A stretch of DNA of 64,000 nucleotides, taken from Streptomyces sp. NBC_01445 (GTDB lineage: Bacteria; Actinomycetota; Actinomycetes; Streptomycetales; Streptomycetaceae). The notes under the pieces are model-generated. The model saw nothing but the letters and a program-made list of their open reading frames with translations. It was not told where the DNA came from and did no database searches. Position numbers and translations under genes: made by a program. This document shows, piece after piece, positions 43,595-51,411 of this stretch; the first letter of the stretch is position 1; every line of letters begins with the position of its first letter. The stretch lies in NCBI RefSeq assembly GCF_035918235.1, contig NZ_CP109485.1, positions 2,604,001 to 2,668,000 on the forward strand. The letters run 5' to 3'.

Positions 43595-44479
43595 TCAGAT
43601 AATGGGAGGTCGGCCCAGTCGGGTCAGGCGCCACACCGTACGCCACTTCATGGGACGCCTGGGGCCGCACGGGCTCGTCCAGCCTTCCTTGAACCCGCCG
43701 AACCAGGCCTTCAGCGCAGGTCCGGAGGGTCGGCGGGCGAGCGTGAGGAGCAGCCAGACGCCGAGGTAGACGGGGACGATGAGCGCGGGCAGATTGCGGC
43801 GCGCGAGCCAGACCCGGTTCCTGGCGACCATGCGGTGGTAGACCGCGTGCCGGGAGGGGGCCGTCGTCGGGTGGTGCAGCACCATGTCCGCGCGGTAGTC
43901 GATCATCCAGCCCGCGTCGAGGGCACGCCAGGCGAGGTCGGTCTCCTCGTGGGCGTAGAAGAACTCGTCGGGCAGGCCGCCGACCTCCGCGATCACGCGG
44001 GTGCGCACCGCGTTGGCGCCGCCGAGGAACGTGGTGACGCGCGAGGAGCGCATCGGGTCGGCGGCGCGCAGGCGCGGGACGTGGCGGCGCTGGGTGACGC
44101 CGGTCTCCGGGTCGGCGATCCGGAAGCTGACGATGCCCAGCTTCGGGTCGGACTCGAAAGCCTCGCGGCACAGCTGAGCGGTGTCCGTCTTCGGCAGGAG
44201 ACCGTCGTCGTCGAGGAAGAGCAGCACGTCCACGTCGGAGCCCGAGGGCCCGAAGGCCTCGATGCCGACGTTGCGGCCGCCCGGGATGCCGAGGTTCTCG
44301 GGCAGTTCGACGGTGCGCACACCGGCGGGGACGTCCGGGACCGGGGAGCCGTTGCCGACCACGACCACGTCGACCCGGTCGCCGTCCTGCTTGGCGACGG
44401 AGTCGAGGAGGGCGCGCAGCTCCTCGGGGCGGTTGCCCATGGTGATGATCACCGCGCCGACCTTCATCGCCGTACTCAC
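43595..44479 (-). CDS. Glycosyltransferase family 2 protein
   Basis: A 294-aa GT2 enzyme with the nucleotide-binding start GAVIITMGNRPEELRALLDS and the Asp-rich motif LFLDDDGLL. The acceptor-loop HEETDLAWRALDAG motif (ED-like) is present, and a C-terminal hydrophobic stretch suggests membrane association. GTG 44479 overlaps the preceding stop (GTGA); ATG 44467 is the alternative. In context it probably adds a sugar, possibly galactose given galE nearby, to a lipid-linked intermediate. Confidence 0.87.
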   Translation of the reverse strand: MSTAMKVGAVIITMGNRPEELRALLDSVAKQDGDRVDVVVVGNGSPVPDVPAGVRTVELPENLGIPGGRNVGIEAFGPSGSDVDVLLFLDDDGLLPKTDTAQLCREAFESDPKLGIVSFRIADPETGVTQRRHVPRLRAADPMRSSRVTTFLGGANAVRTRVIAEVGGLPDEFFYAHEETDLAWRALDAGWMIDYRADMVLHHPTTAPSRHAVYHRMVARNRVWLARRNLPALIVPVYLGVWLLLTLARRPSGPALKAWFGGFKEGWTSPCGPRRPMKWRTVWRLTRLGRPPII

Positions 44480-45255
44480 TTGAGCCTGCTCGACGCCAGG
44501 ATGGACACCAGGTGCAGCACGGTCTGGAGCAGCGCGATGCCGGCCAGGACCGCGACACCCAGGCGCGTGAAGAACAGGTCGCCCCGGATCTGGTCGACGA
44601 TCGCGAGGACCAGGATCAGCAGCGATGCCTCGATGCCGAGGATGAGGCGGTGGAACTTCAGCGCGGACGCCGCCTTGCGGGCAAGCGCCATGCCGGAGGC
44701 CTTGATCTCGGAGGCGGACTCCTTGACCTGCTCCCGGCCGTTCTGTGCGCGGGCCACGCCGACCAGGTCCGTCTCGGCCTTGATCAGGATGGCGCCGAGC
44801 GCGGCGAGCGTGCCGAGGAAGGCCCACAGCCAGTCGATCCGGCCGGAACCCCACAGGTCGGCGGCGCGCAGACCGAAGCCGACGAGGACCGCTGCGTCGG
44901 TCAGGTACGCGCCGACGCGGTCCATCCAGACGCCGGCGAGCGAGTACTGCTTGCGCCACCGGGCGATCTCGCCGTCGACGCAGTCGAGCAGCAGGTACAG
45001 CTGGACCGCGACGACGCCGAGGACGGCGCCCCAGATGCCCGGGATCAGCAGCGCGGGGGCCGCGAGGACACCGCAGACGGACATCAGGTAGGTCAGCTGG
45101 TTAGGGGTGACCTTGGTGTTCACGAGGTGGCGGTCCACACGCAGCGAGATCTCGCGCATGTAGAGCCGCCCGCCCCAGTGCTCGCCGCTCCGCCGGTCCT
45201 TCACCCCCGCGGGGTGAACGACCGGGCGGAGCTCAGCTACCGATGGCTTTTGCAT
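44476..45255 (-). CDS. CDP-alcohol phosphatidyltransferase family protein, divergent active site
   Basis: A 259-aa membrane enzyme of the CDP-alcohol phosphotransferase family with several helices. The family motif D-x2-DG-x2-AR-x8-G-x3-D-x3-D reads DCVDGEIARWRKQYSLAGVWMD-RVG-A here, so the final Asp, proposed as the catalytic base, is Ala. The following ThrAsp may compensate, or the protein may be a specialised subgroup such as inositol-phosphate-type transferases. It would join a CDP-activated alcohol to a phosphate acceptor. It lies between the GT2 gene and the dehydrogenase gene. Confidence 0.85.
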   Translation of the reverse strand: MQKPSVAELRPVVHPAGVKDRRSGEHWGGRLYMREISLRVDRHLVNTKVTPNQLTYLMSVCGVLAAPALLIPGIWGAVLGVVAVQLYLLLDCVDGEIARWRKQYSLAGVWMDRVGAYLTDAAVLVGFGLRAADLWGSGRIDWLWAFLGTLAALGAILIKAETDLVGVARAQNGREQVKESASEIKASGMALARKAASALKFHRLILGIEASLLILVLAIVDQIRGDLFFTRLGVAVLAGIALLQTVLHLVSILASSRLK

Positions 45256-46297
45256 AGTCGGCGTAGGCGTCCCTGATCTGGTCGGTGGACAGATTGAGGT
45301 GCTCGAGGATCGTGTACCGGCCCGGACGGGTCTGCGGCGCGAACTCCACGACCTGGACGAACTCGTCCACGGTGAAGCCGATCTCCTCGGGGGTCACGGG
45401 CAGGCCGTGCCTGCGCAGGACCTCGACCATGTACAGCGACTCCTCGCGCGCTCCACGGAGGAACATCGCGAAGGCCGCGCCCAGGCCGCACTGCTCGCCG
45501 TGGCTCGCGGCGCGCTTGGGGAAGAGGAGGTCGAAGGCGTGGTTGATCTCGTGGCAGGCGCCGGAGGCCGGACGGGAGTCGCCCGACACCGACATCGCGA
45601 TACCGGTGAGGACCAGGCCCTCGGCCAGGACCTGGAGGAACGCGTCGTCCCCCACGCCGCCGGGGTGGCGCAGCACGGCCTCGCCGGCCTGGCGCGCCAT
45701 GGCGGCGGCGAGGCCGTCGATGTCCTCGCCACGCTCACGCGCGGCCAGCTCCCAGTCCGCGATCGCGGAGATGTTGGACAGGGCGTCGCCGATGCCGGAG
45801 CGCACGAAGCGGACCGGGGCCTCACGGATGATGTCGAGGTCGATGACCACGGCGATCGGGTTCGGCACACCGTACGAGCCGCGGCCCGCGTCGTTGTCGA
45901 GCGTCGCGACCGGCGAGCACAGACCGTCGTGCGACAGGTTCGTCGCGACGGCGACCAGCGGCAGGCCGACGCGCGCCGCGGCGAACTTGGCGCAGTCGAT
46001 GATCTTGCCGCCGCCGAGGCCCACGACCGCGTCGTAGCGGCCCTTCTTGATGGCATCGGCGAGCTTGATCGCGTCGTCCAGCGTCCCGCCGCCGACCTCG
46101 AACCACTCCGCACGGGGCAGCTGCGGCTCGAGGCGCTTGCGCAGGACGGCGCCGGAGCCACCGCTGATCGCGATGGCCAGGCGTCCGGTGGACGAAGAGA
46201 TCCGCTGGTCGGCGAGAACGGTCGCCAGGTCGTCGATCGCCCCCGCCCGGATGTCGACGACAACCGGCGAGGGGATGAGCCTCGTCAGTACTGGCAC
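45233..46297 (-). CDS. Iron-containing alcohol dehydrogenase, glycerol-1-phosphate dehydrogenase-like
   Basis: A 354-aa protein of the Fe-ADH/DHQ-synthase-like superfamily. The NAD-binding part has VVGLGGGKIIDCAKFAA and metal ligands lie in GACHEINHAFD and SHGEQCG. It resembles sn-glycerol-1-phosphate dehydrogenases (as AraM and archaeal EgsA), which reduce DHAP to G1P. GTG 46297 overlaps the nucleotidyltransferase stop. Its neighbours suggest it makes the polyol phosphate that is then activated to a CDP-derivative. Confidence 0.82.
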   Translation of the reverse strand: MPVLTRLIPSPVVVDIRAGAIDDLATVLADQRISSSTGRLAIAISGGSGAVLRKRLEPQLPRAEWFEVGGGTLDDAIKLADAIKKGRYDAVVGLGGGKIIDCAKFAAARVGLPLVAVATNLSHDGLCSPVATLDNDAGRGSYGVPNPIAVVIDLDIIREAPVRFVRSGIGDALSNISAIADWELAARERGEDIDGLAAAMARQAGEAVLRHPGGVGDDAFLQVLAEGLVLTGIAMSVSGDSRPASGACHEINHAFDLLFPKRAASHGEQCGLGAAFAMFLRGAREESLYMVEVLRRHGLPVTPEEIGFTVDEFVQVVEFAPQTRPGRYTILEHLNLSTDQIRDAYADYAKAIGS

Positions 46298-47037
46298 GCG
46301 ATAACACGTCCCTTGGCGAGGTCGTCGTGGTTGTCGATCTCGACCCACTTGACGTCGCCGATCGGGGCCACATCGATCTTGAAGCCGCGGTTCACGAGCT
46401 CCTGGTAACCGTGCTCGTAGAACTGCTGCGGGTCCGTCTCGAAGACGGTCTTGAGCGCGTCGGCGAGCTCGTCGGCCGCCTCGCCCTCGATGAGCGTGAC
46501 GCCGATGTACTCACCGGTCGCCTCGGCCGGGTCCATCAGCTTGGTGATCTTCGTCATGCCGCCCTCGGGGCCGACGACGACCTTCATCTCCTCGTCGGCG
46601 AGGGACTTCACCGTGTCGAGGGCGAGGATGATCTTCTTGCCGTCGCCGCGGGCGGCGAGCAGCGTCTTCTCGACGGAGACCGGGTGCACGGTGTCGCCGT
46701 TGGCGAGGATCACCGAGTGCTTGATCGCGTCACGGCCGCACCACAGGGAGTAGGCGTTGTTCCACTCCTCGGCCTTGTCGTTGTCGATCAGGGTGATCTT
46801 GACGCCGTACTTCTGTTCGAGCGCCTCGCGACGCTCGTAGACGGCCTCCTTGCGGTACCCGACGATGATCGCGACCTCGGTCAGACCGATCTCGGCGAAG
46901 TTGCCGAGCGTCAGATCGAGAACCGTGAGGCTCTCCTCGTCACCCTCGGGGCCGACCGGCACCAGGGCCTTGGGCAGGGTGTCGGTGTAGGGACGCAGAC
47001 GCCGTCCGGCGCCGGCAGCCAGCACGAGGCCGATCAT
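46285..47037 (-). CDS. Sugar/polyol-phosphate nucleotidyltransferase
   Basis: A 250-aa NTP_transferase with the signature VLAAGAGRRLRPYTDTLPKALVPV and the NGDT metal-binding site (ILANGDTVHP). The family includes CTP:inositol-1-phosphate and CTP:phosphocholine cytidylyltransferases. Between a G1PDH-like gene and two CDP-alcohol transferases, it probably makes the CDP-alcohol they use. ATG 47037 overlaps the DUF5941-protein stop (ATGA). Confidence 0.88.
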   Translation of the reverse strand: MIGLVLAAGAGRRLRPYTDTLPKALVPVGPEGDEESLTVLDLTLGNFAEIGLTEVAIIVGYRKEAVYERREALEQKYGVKITLIDNDKAEEWNNAYSLWCGRDAIKHSVILANGDTVHPVSVEKTLLAARGDGKKIILALDTVKSLADEEMKVVVGPEGGMTKITKLMDPAEATGEYIGVTLIEGEAADELADALKTVFETDPQQFYEHGYQELVNRGFKIDVAPIGDVKWVEIDNHDDLAKGRVIACQY

Positions 47038-48860
47038 GCGGGTTCTCCTTCATCGTGTACGGCGGGTGCGCCGCGCCTGTGGGCGGTCACCCAGTAGCGG
47101 ATGCTCTCGACGAGCACCACCAGTGCCACGGCCACGGCGCAAGCCGTGAGCGCGACAGTGAAATCTGTGTTGGTGAGCAGTGCGGCGATCACCGTGACCA
47201 CCAGCGTCCTGCCCTCGTGCCCGCCGATCGCCCGGACCAGCCAGCGCGGGGGCGCGCCGGTGCCGCCGCGGATGCGGTACACCGTGTCGTAGTGATGGTA
47301 GGCGACCGCGGCCACCAGTCCGAAAGCCGCCGGCAACGCTCCGTTTACGTCCGCTTTCGCTGCGATCAGCAGGATCGTGCCGTATTCGGCGGCGCGGAAG
47401 ACGGGCGGGACCAGCCAGTCGAGGGGGCCCTTGAGGGGGCGCGAGACGGCCGCGGCGGAGGTCAGCGCGTAGACGGCGGCGCCGAGGACGGGCCACCAGC
47501 TGCCGTAGTCCGACAGCGCTGTGGCGAGTACGAGGACCAGGGCGCCGAGCGCGGCGACGGCCGGGGCCGTGTGACGAGGCACACCGCGCACCGCGCGCTG
47601 GAGGAGTTCGCTCAGCGGGCCGCCGTCGGAGAGCTCCGCGAGGGCCTGCGCGGCCCGGTCCGTGCGGGTGGCCCGGCGGGTCAGCGAGCGCAGGACGCGG
47701 CCGGCCGTGGTGTACGTCGCCGCGAGGGCGCAGCCGATCAGCAGGACGATGAACGTGACGCGCGGCGTCGTCAGCGCGGTGAGTACCGCGATCAGGGCCC
47801 AGCGTTCGCCGATCGGCAGAACTATCATCCGGCGCACCCAGACCGTCCACCCGACGCTGTCGAGCTTGTCCGAGAGGGCCGCGGTGGGGCTGGTGTTCGC
47901 CGTCGCGTCGTGGTTCGCCTCGTTGAAGGAGAAGTCCACGACATGGCGGCAGGTCTGCAGGACCATCGCGCCGAGCGCGAGCGCCCACACGTCGTCACCG
48001 CCGCGGGCCGCGCCGAGCGCGAGGCCCGCGTAGTAGGCGTACTCCTTGGCCCGGTCGAAGGTCGCGTCGAGCCAGGCGCCGAGCGTCGAGTACTGCAGGG
48101 AGTAGCGGGCGAGCTGCCCGTCCGTGCAGTCCAGGACGAAGGAGAAGAGGAGCAGCAGGCCCGCGGCGACGAAGCCGGGGCGGGTGCCGGTGGCCGCGCA
48201 GCCCGCCGCGATCAGCGCGGTGACCAGGGAGGCGGTCGTCACCTGGTTCGGGGTGAAACCGCGCCGGGCGCACCAGCGCGCGATGTAGCGGGAGTACGGG
48301 CTGATGCAGTAGGTCGTGAAGAAGCCGTCGCGCGCCTTGACCGCCGTACGCAGCCGGATCGCCTCGTCGTCGACGGCGGCGACCGCCTGGCGGGCCTCGT
48401 TGCGGGCCTGCGGGTCGGCGGGCACGGCGGCGACGAGCTCACCGAGCTCGGGCCGGTGCACGTCGGTGCCGTACGCCGCTGCCAGGCGCTCGGCGACGCG
48501 GTCGGCGAGCACACCGGCCAGGGTGCCGGCCCGCGCGCCGAAGTCCGCCGCGGACGGCCCTTCGGCGGTGTCACGCAGGGCGCCGGTCAGCGCCTCGCGA
48601 GCCGCGGGCTGTACGGAGACGGCTCCGGGAACGGCCGAGGCGGCGAAGCGGGGGTCGGTGAGGCCGAGGCGCAGGGCGTGGGTGTGGCCCACGAAGCCCG
48701 CGTCGACGAGCGCGACCCGCTGTCCTGCCGGGACCGCGGCGAGCGCCGTCCCTGCCTGTGCGGCGTCCGGGGCGAGCCGCACGTCGAAGCCGAGTGCCCG
48801 CAGCTCGCCCTCGAGCGACGACCCGGGTACCGGCTGACCGGTGACGATGGCGGTCGACAG
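47034..48860 (-). CDS. DUF5941 / CDP-alcohol phosphotransferase fusion protein, probable CTG start
   Basis: A 608-aa three-part protein. An N-terminal domain of about 130 residues (TGQPVPGSSLEGELRALGFD) has no clear homolog by eye. A CDP-alcohol phosphotransferase domain has the complete motif DCTDGQLARYSLQYSTLG-AWLDATFD, and a helical C-terminal DUF5941 region follows. AAGGAG at 48870-48875 lies 9 bases before CTG 48860, and the conserved N-terminus begins there. The first ATG/GTG/TTG-type start is GTG 48782, 26 codons in. It would transfer a phosphoalcohol onto a lipid or glycan. Confidence 0.82.
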   Translation of the reverse strand: MSTAIVTGQPVPGSSLEGELRALGFDVRLAPDAAQAGTALAAVPAGQRVALVDAGFVGHTHALRLGLTDPRFAASAVPGAVSVQPAAREALTGALRDTAEGPSAADFGARAGTLAGVLADRVAERLAAAYGTDVHRPELGELVAAVPADPQARNEARQAVAAVDDEAIRLRTAVKARDGFFTTYCISPYSRYIARWCARRGFTPNQVTTASLVTALIAAGCAATGTRPGFVAAGLLLLFSFVLDCTDGQLARYSLQYSTLGAWLDATFDRAKEYAYYAGLALGAARGGDDVWALALGAMVLQTCRHVVDFSFNEANHDATANTSPTAALSDKLDSVGWTVWVRRMIVLPIGERWALIAVLTALTTPRVTFIVLLIGCALAATYTTAGRVLRSLTRRATRTDRAAQALAELSDGGPLSELLQRAVRGVPRHTAPAVAALGALVLVLATALSDYGSWWPVLGAAVYALTSAAAVSRPLKGPLDWLVPPVFRAAEYGTILLIAAKADVNGALPAAFGLVAAVAYHHYDTVYRIRGGTGAPPRWLVRAIGGHEGRTLVVTVIAALLTNTDFTVALTACAVAVALVVLVESIRYWVTAHRRGAPAVHDEGEPA

Positions 48861-49131
48861 ACGAACTCACTCCTTGGATTGCCTGCACGCCGGCGCAGCG
48901 GGCACAGGCGTGATGGGGGCGCCCCGGGCCTGGTGCGGCCGGGCGGCACGTCGGCAGAGGCTATCGGATGATGAGAAGCGGACGTTCACCGCCCGTTCAT
49001 GGCCCGATAAGAGCGGTCTGCGTGTGCCCGACCGCCCCGTCATCATTGTCGATCAAGGCCCCGCCCCACAAACCGCTGCTCGTGCGAGGGCCCGGGAAGG
49101 CACGTAGGGACACGCCCTAGGGTGGTCGACC

Positions 49132-50115
49132 ATGACATGGCTGATCACAGGTGGAGCGGGTTATATCGGGGCACATGTGGCGCGCGCGATGGCCGCCGCC
49201 GGGGAGGACGTGGTCGTCCTCGACGACGTCTCGACCGGGGTGACCGAACGGCTGCCGTCGGACATCGAGCTGGTCAGGGGCTCGGCCCTGGACCCCGAGC
49301 TGGTGAAGCGGGTGTGCGCGGAGCACTCCGTGACCGGTGTGGTGCATCTCGCGGCCCGCAAACAGGTCGGCGAGTCCGTGGAGCGGCCCGAGCTCTACTA
49401 CCGCGACAACGTGGGCGGCCTGGCGGTGCTCCTGGACGCGGTCGCCGAGGCTGGCGTGCGGCGCTTCGTCTTCTCCTCGTCCGCTGCCGTGTACGGCAAC
49501 CCGGATGTGGACCTCATCACGGAGTCCACCCCCTGCGCGCCGATGAGCCCCTACGGCGAGACGAAGCTGGCGGGCGAGTGGCTGGTGCGCGCGGCCGGCC
49601 GGGCGCACGGCATGGCGACCGTGTGCCTGCGCTACTTCAACGTGGCGGGCGCCGCAGCCCCCGAGCTCGCGGACACCGGCATCTTCAATGTGATCCCGAT
49701 GATCTTCGACCGGCTGAGCCGCGGCGAGGCCCCCCGGATCTTCGGTGACGACTACGGCACGCCGGACGGCACCTGTGTACGTGACTATCTGCACGTCGCC
49801 GACCTCGCCGAGGCCCATCTCGCGGCCGCGCGGCGACTGACCGCGCCGGGCGCGACGGGCGACCTGACGGTGAACATCGGCTCCGGCGAGGGCGTCTCCG
49901 TGCGCGAACTGGTCGACCTGATCTCCGAGGTCAGCGGCGACCCGCGGGCGGCAGTGGTCGAGCCGCGCCGCGCGGGCGACTCCCCGCGTGCGGTGGCCTC
50001 CGCGGAACTCGCGGCGAAGGAACTCGGCTGGGCGGCGAGCCGTGGGGTGCGCGAGATGGTCGAGTCGGCGTGGGCGGGCTGGCGGCTGCGGCATCCGGAG
50101 AGCACCGCCAACTGA
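49132..50115 (+). CDS. galE: UDP-glucose 4-epimerase
   Basis: A 327-aa short-chain dehydrogenase-fold epimerase with the NAD motif GGAGYIGAH, catalytic Tyr-Lys in MSPYGETK and SSAAVYGNP. GalE interconverts UDP-glucose and UDP-galactose. It is divergent from the phosphoglycan operon and could supply UDP-galactose to its GT2 enzyme. A TAGGGT box ends 8 bases before the ATG, and no Shine-Dalgarno sequence is present, so the mRNA is probably leaderless or nearly so. Confidence 0.9.
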   Translation: MTWLITGGAGYIGAHVARAMAAAGEDVVVLDDVSTGVTERLPSDIELVRGSALDPELVKRVCAEHSVTGVVHLAARKQVGESVERPELYYRDNVGGLAVLLDAVAEAGVRRFVFSSSAAVYGNPDVDLITESTPCAPMSPYGETKLAGEWLVRAAGRAHGMATVCLRYFNVAGAAAPELADTGIFNVIPMIFDRLSRGEAPRIFGDDYGTPDGTCVRDYLHVADLAEAHLAAARRLTAPGATGDLTVNIGSGEGVSVRELVDLISEVSGDPRAAVVEPRRAGDSPRAVASAELAAKELGWAASRGVREMVESAWAGWRLRHPESTAN

Positions 50116-50126
50116 CTCGGGCGACG

Positions 50127-50158
50127 CCCTGACCTGCGGCCATTTCCGCAGGTCAGGG
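50127..50158 (+). terminator. Terminator after galE
   Basis: Perfect 13-bp arms CCCTGACCTGCGG and CCGCAGGTCAGGG around CCATTT lie 12 bases after the galE stop. Confidence 0.9.
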
Positions 50159-50271
50159 CACATGACAACGGTGTTCAGTGCAGTGTTTGCAGATACCCCC
50201 TACCCGTAGTTCACTGTGATCGCGGGGGCGGCCGGCCAGGCGCGCCGACGAGCGGACGGAGGGCGGTTTCC

Positions 50272-51204
50272 ATGGGGGCCGGACACGATCACGGGCACAG
50301 CCACGCGCCCACGGGCACGGTCTCGGCCGCGCATCTGGGCCGGCTGCGCATCGCGCTCGGCATCACGCTGACCGTGATGGTGGTCGAGATCGTCGGCGGA
50401 CTCCTCGCCGACTCGCTCGCCCTGGTCGCGGACGCCGCCCATATGGCGACCGACGCGCTCGGCCTCGGCATGGCGCTGCTCGCCATCCACTTCGCCAACC
50501 GCCCCGCGAGTGAACAGCGCACGTTCGGCTTCGCCCGCGCCGAGATCCTGGCCGCGCTCGCCAACTGCCTGCTGCTGCTCGGCGTCGGCGGCTATGTGCT
50601 GGTCGAGGCGATCCAGCGGTTCCTGGAGCCGGCCGAGACCGAGGGCGGGCTGACGATCGTCTTCGGCGTGATCGGTCTCGTCGCGAACATGATCTCGCTG
50701 TCGATCCTGGTGCGCGGCCAGAAGGAGAGCCTCAACGTGCGCGGCGCCTTCCTCGAGGTGGCCGCCGACGCACTGGGCTCGGTCGCCGTGATCATCTCGG
50801 CGACGATCATCCTGGCCACCGGCTGGCAGGCCGCCGACCCGATCGCGTCGATCGCGATCGGCCTCATGATCGTCCCGCGGACCGTGAAGCTGCTGCGGGA
50901 GACGCTGAACGTGCTGCTCGAAGCGGCACCGAAGGGCGTCGACATGGCGGAGGTGCGGGCCCACATCACGGAGCTCCCCGGCGTCCTGGACATCCACGAC
51001 CTGCACGCCTGGACGATCACGTCGGGCATGCCCGTCCTGTCCGCACACGTGGTCGTGAGCTCGGAGGCCCTCAACGCCATCGGCCACGAGAAGATGCTGC
51101 ACGAGCTCCAGGGCTGCCTCGGCGTCCACTTCGACGTCGAGCACTGCACGTTCCAGCTGGAGCCGGTCGGTCACGCGGAGCACGAGGCGAAGCTCTGCCA
51201 CTGA
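50272..51204 (+). CDS. Cation diffusion facilitator family transporter
   Basis: A 310-aa CDF transporter with a His-rich N-terminus (HDHGHSH), six predicted helices and a cytoplasmic C-terminal domain (DLHAWTITSGMPVLSAHVV). The site in helix 2 is HMATD (H-x3-D). In helix 5 it is EVAAD, so Glu replaces the His of zinc exporters such as CzcD. It should export a divalent metal, probably Zn or a relative. The ATG at 50272 has GGAGGG about 12 bases upstream. Confidence 0.9.
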   Translation: MGAGHDHGHSHAPTGTVSAAHLGRLRIALGITLTVMVVEIVGGLLADSLALVADAAHMATDALGLGMALLAIHFANRPASEQRTFGFARAEILAALANCLLLLGVGGYVLVEAIQRFLEPAETEGGLTIVFGVIGLVANMISLSILVRGQKESLNVRGAFLEVAADALGSVAVIISATIILATGWQAADPIASIAIGLMIVPRTVKLLRETLNVLLEAAPKGVDMAEVRAHITELPGVLDIHDLHAWTITSGMPVLSAHVVVSSEALNAIGHEKMLHELQGCLGVHFDVEHCTFQLEPVGHAEHEAKLCH

Positions 51205-51275
51205 CTGCCCGCTCTCTCGTGCCAGGCGTGCACGCTGCGTGCTACGTTGGCCATGAATCTTGAGGAGGTGGGTTG

Positions 51276-51347
51276 ATGACTGTCGTCGCGGTGAGCGCTG
51301 CCCCGCGCAGCGACAGGTGCATCCCCATCTTCCGGGCCCACGCCTGA
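51276..51347 (+). CDS. 23-codon upstream ORF (putative leader peptide)
   Basis: A short ORF with a strong ribosome-binding site (GAGGAGG, 9 bases before ATG) sits 64 bases before the TTG start of the methyltransferase gene. The peptide begins MTVVAVSAAP and ends RCIPIFRAHA. A shorter 7-codon frame (MNLEEVG) begins at 51253 and its stop overlaps this ATG (TGATG). Leader ORFs with Cys-rich ends are known before sulfur and amino-acid genes in Streptomyces; the role here is not known. Confidence 0.45.
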   Translation: MTVVAVSAAPRSDRCIPIFRAHA

Positions 51348-51411
51348 CCCTTCCCGCTCACCCAGCAGGAGTGCGCGTCGGCGGGGCCCTCTCACCCAAG
51401 GGTTCAAACCG

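Noticed and set aside
50180..50215. CsoR-like G-tract operator (ATACCCCCTACCCGTA) before the CDF gene
   Set aside because: The symmetry is poor and the match is only to half of known sites; not enough to call.
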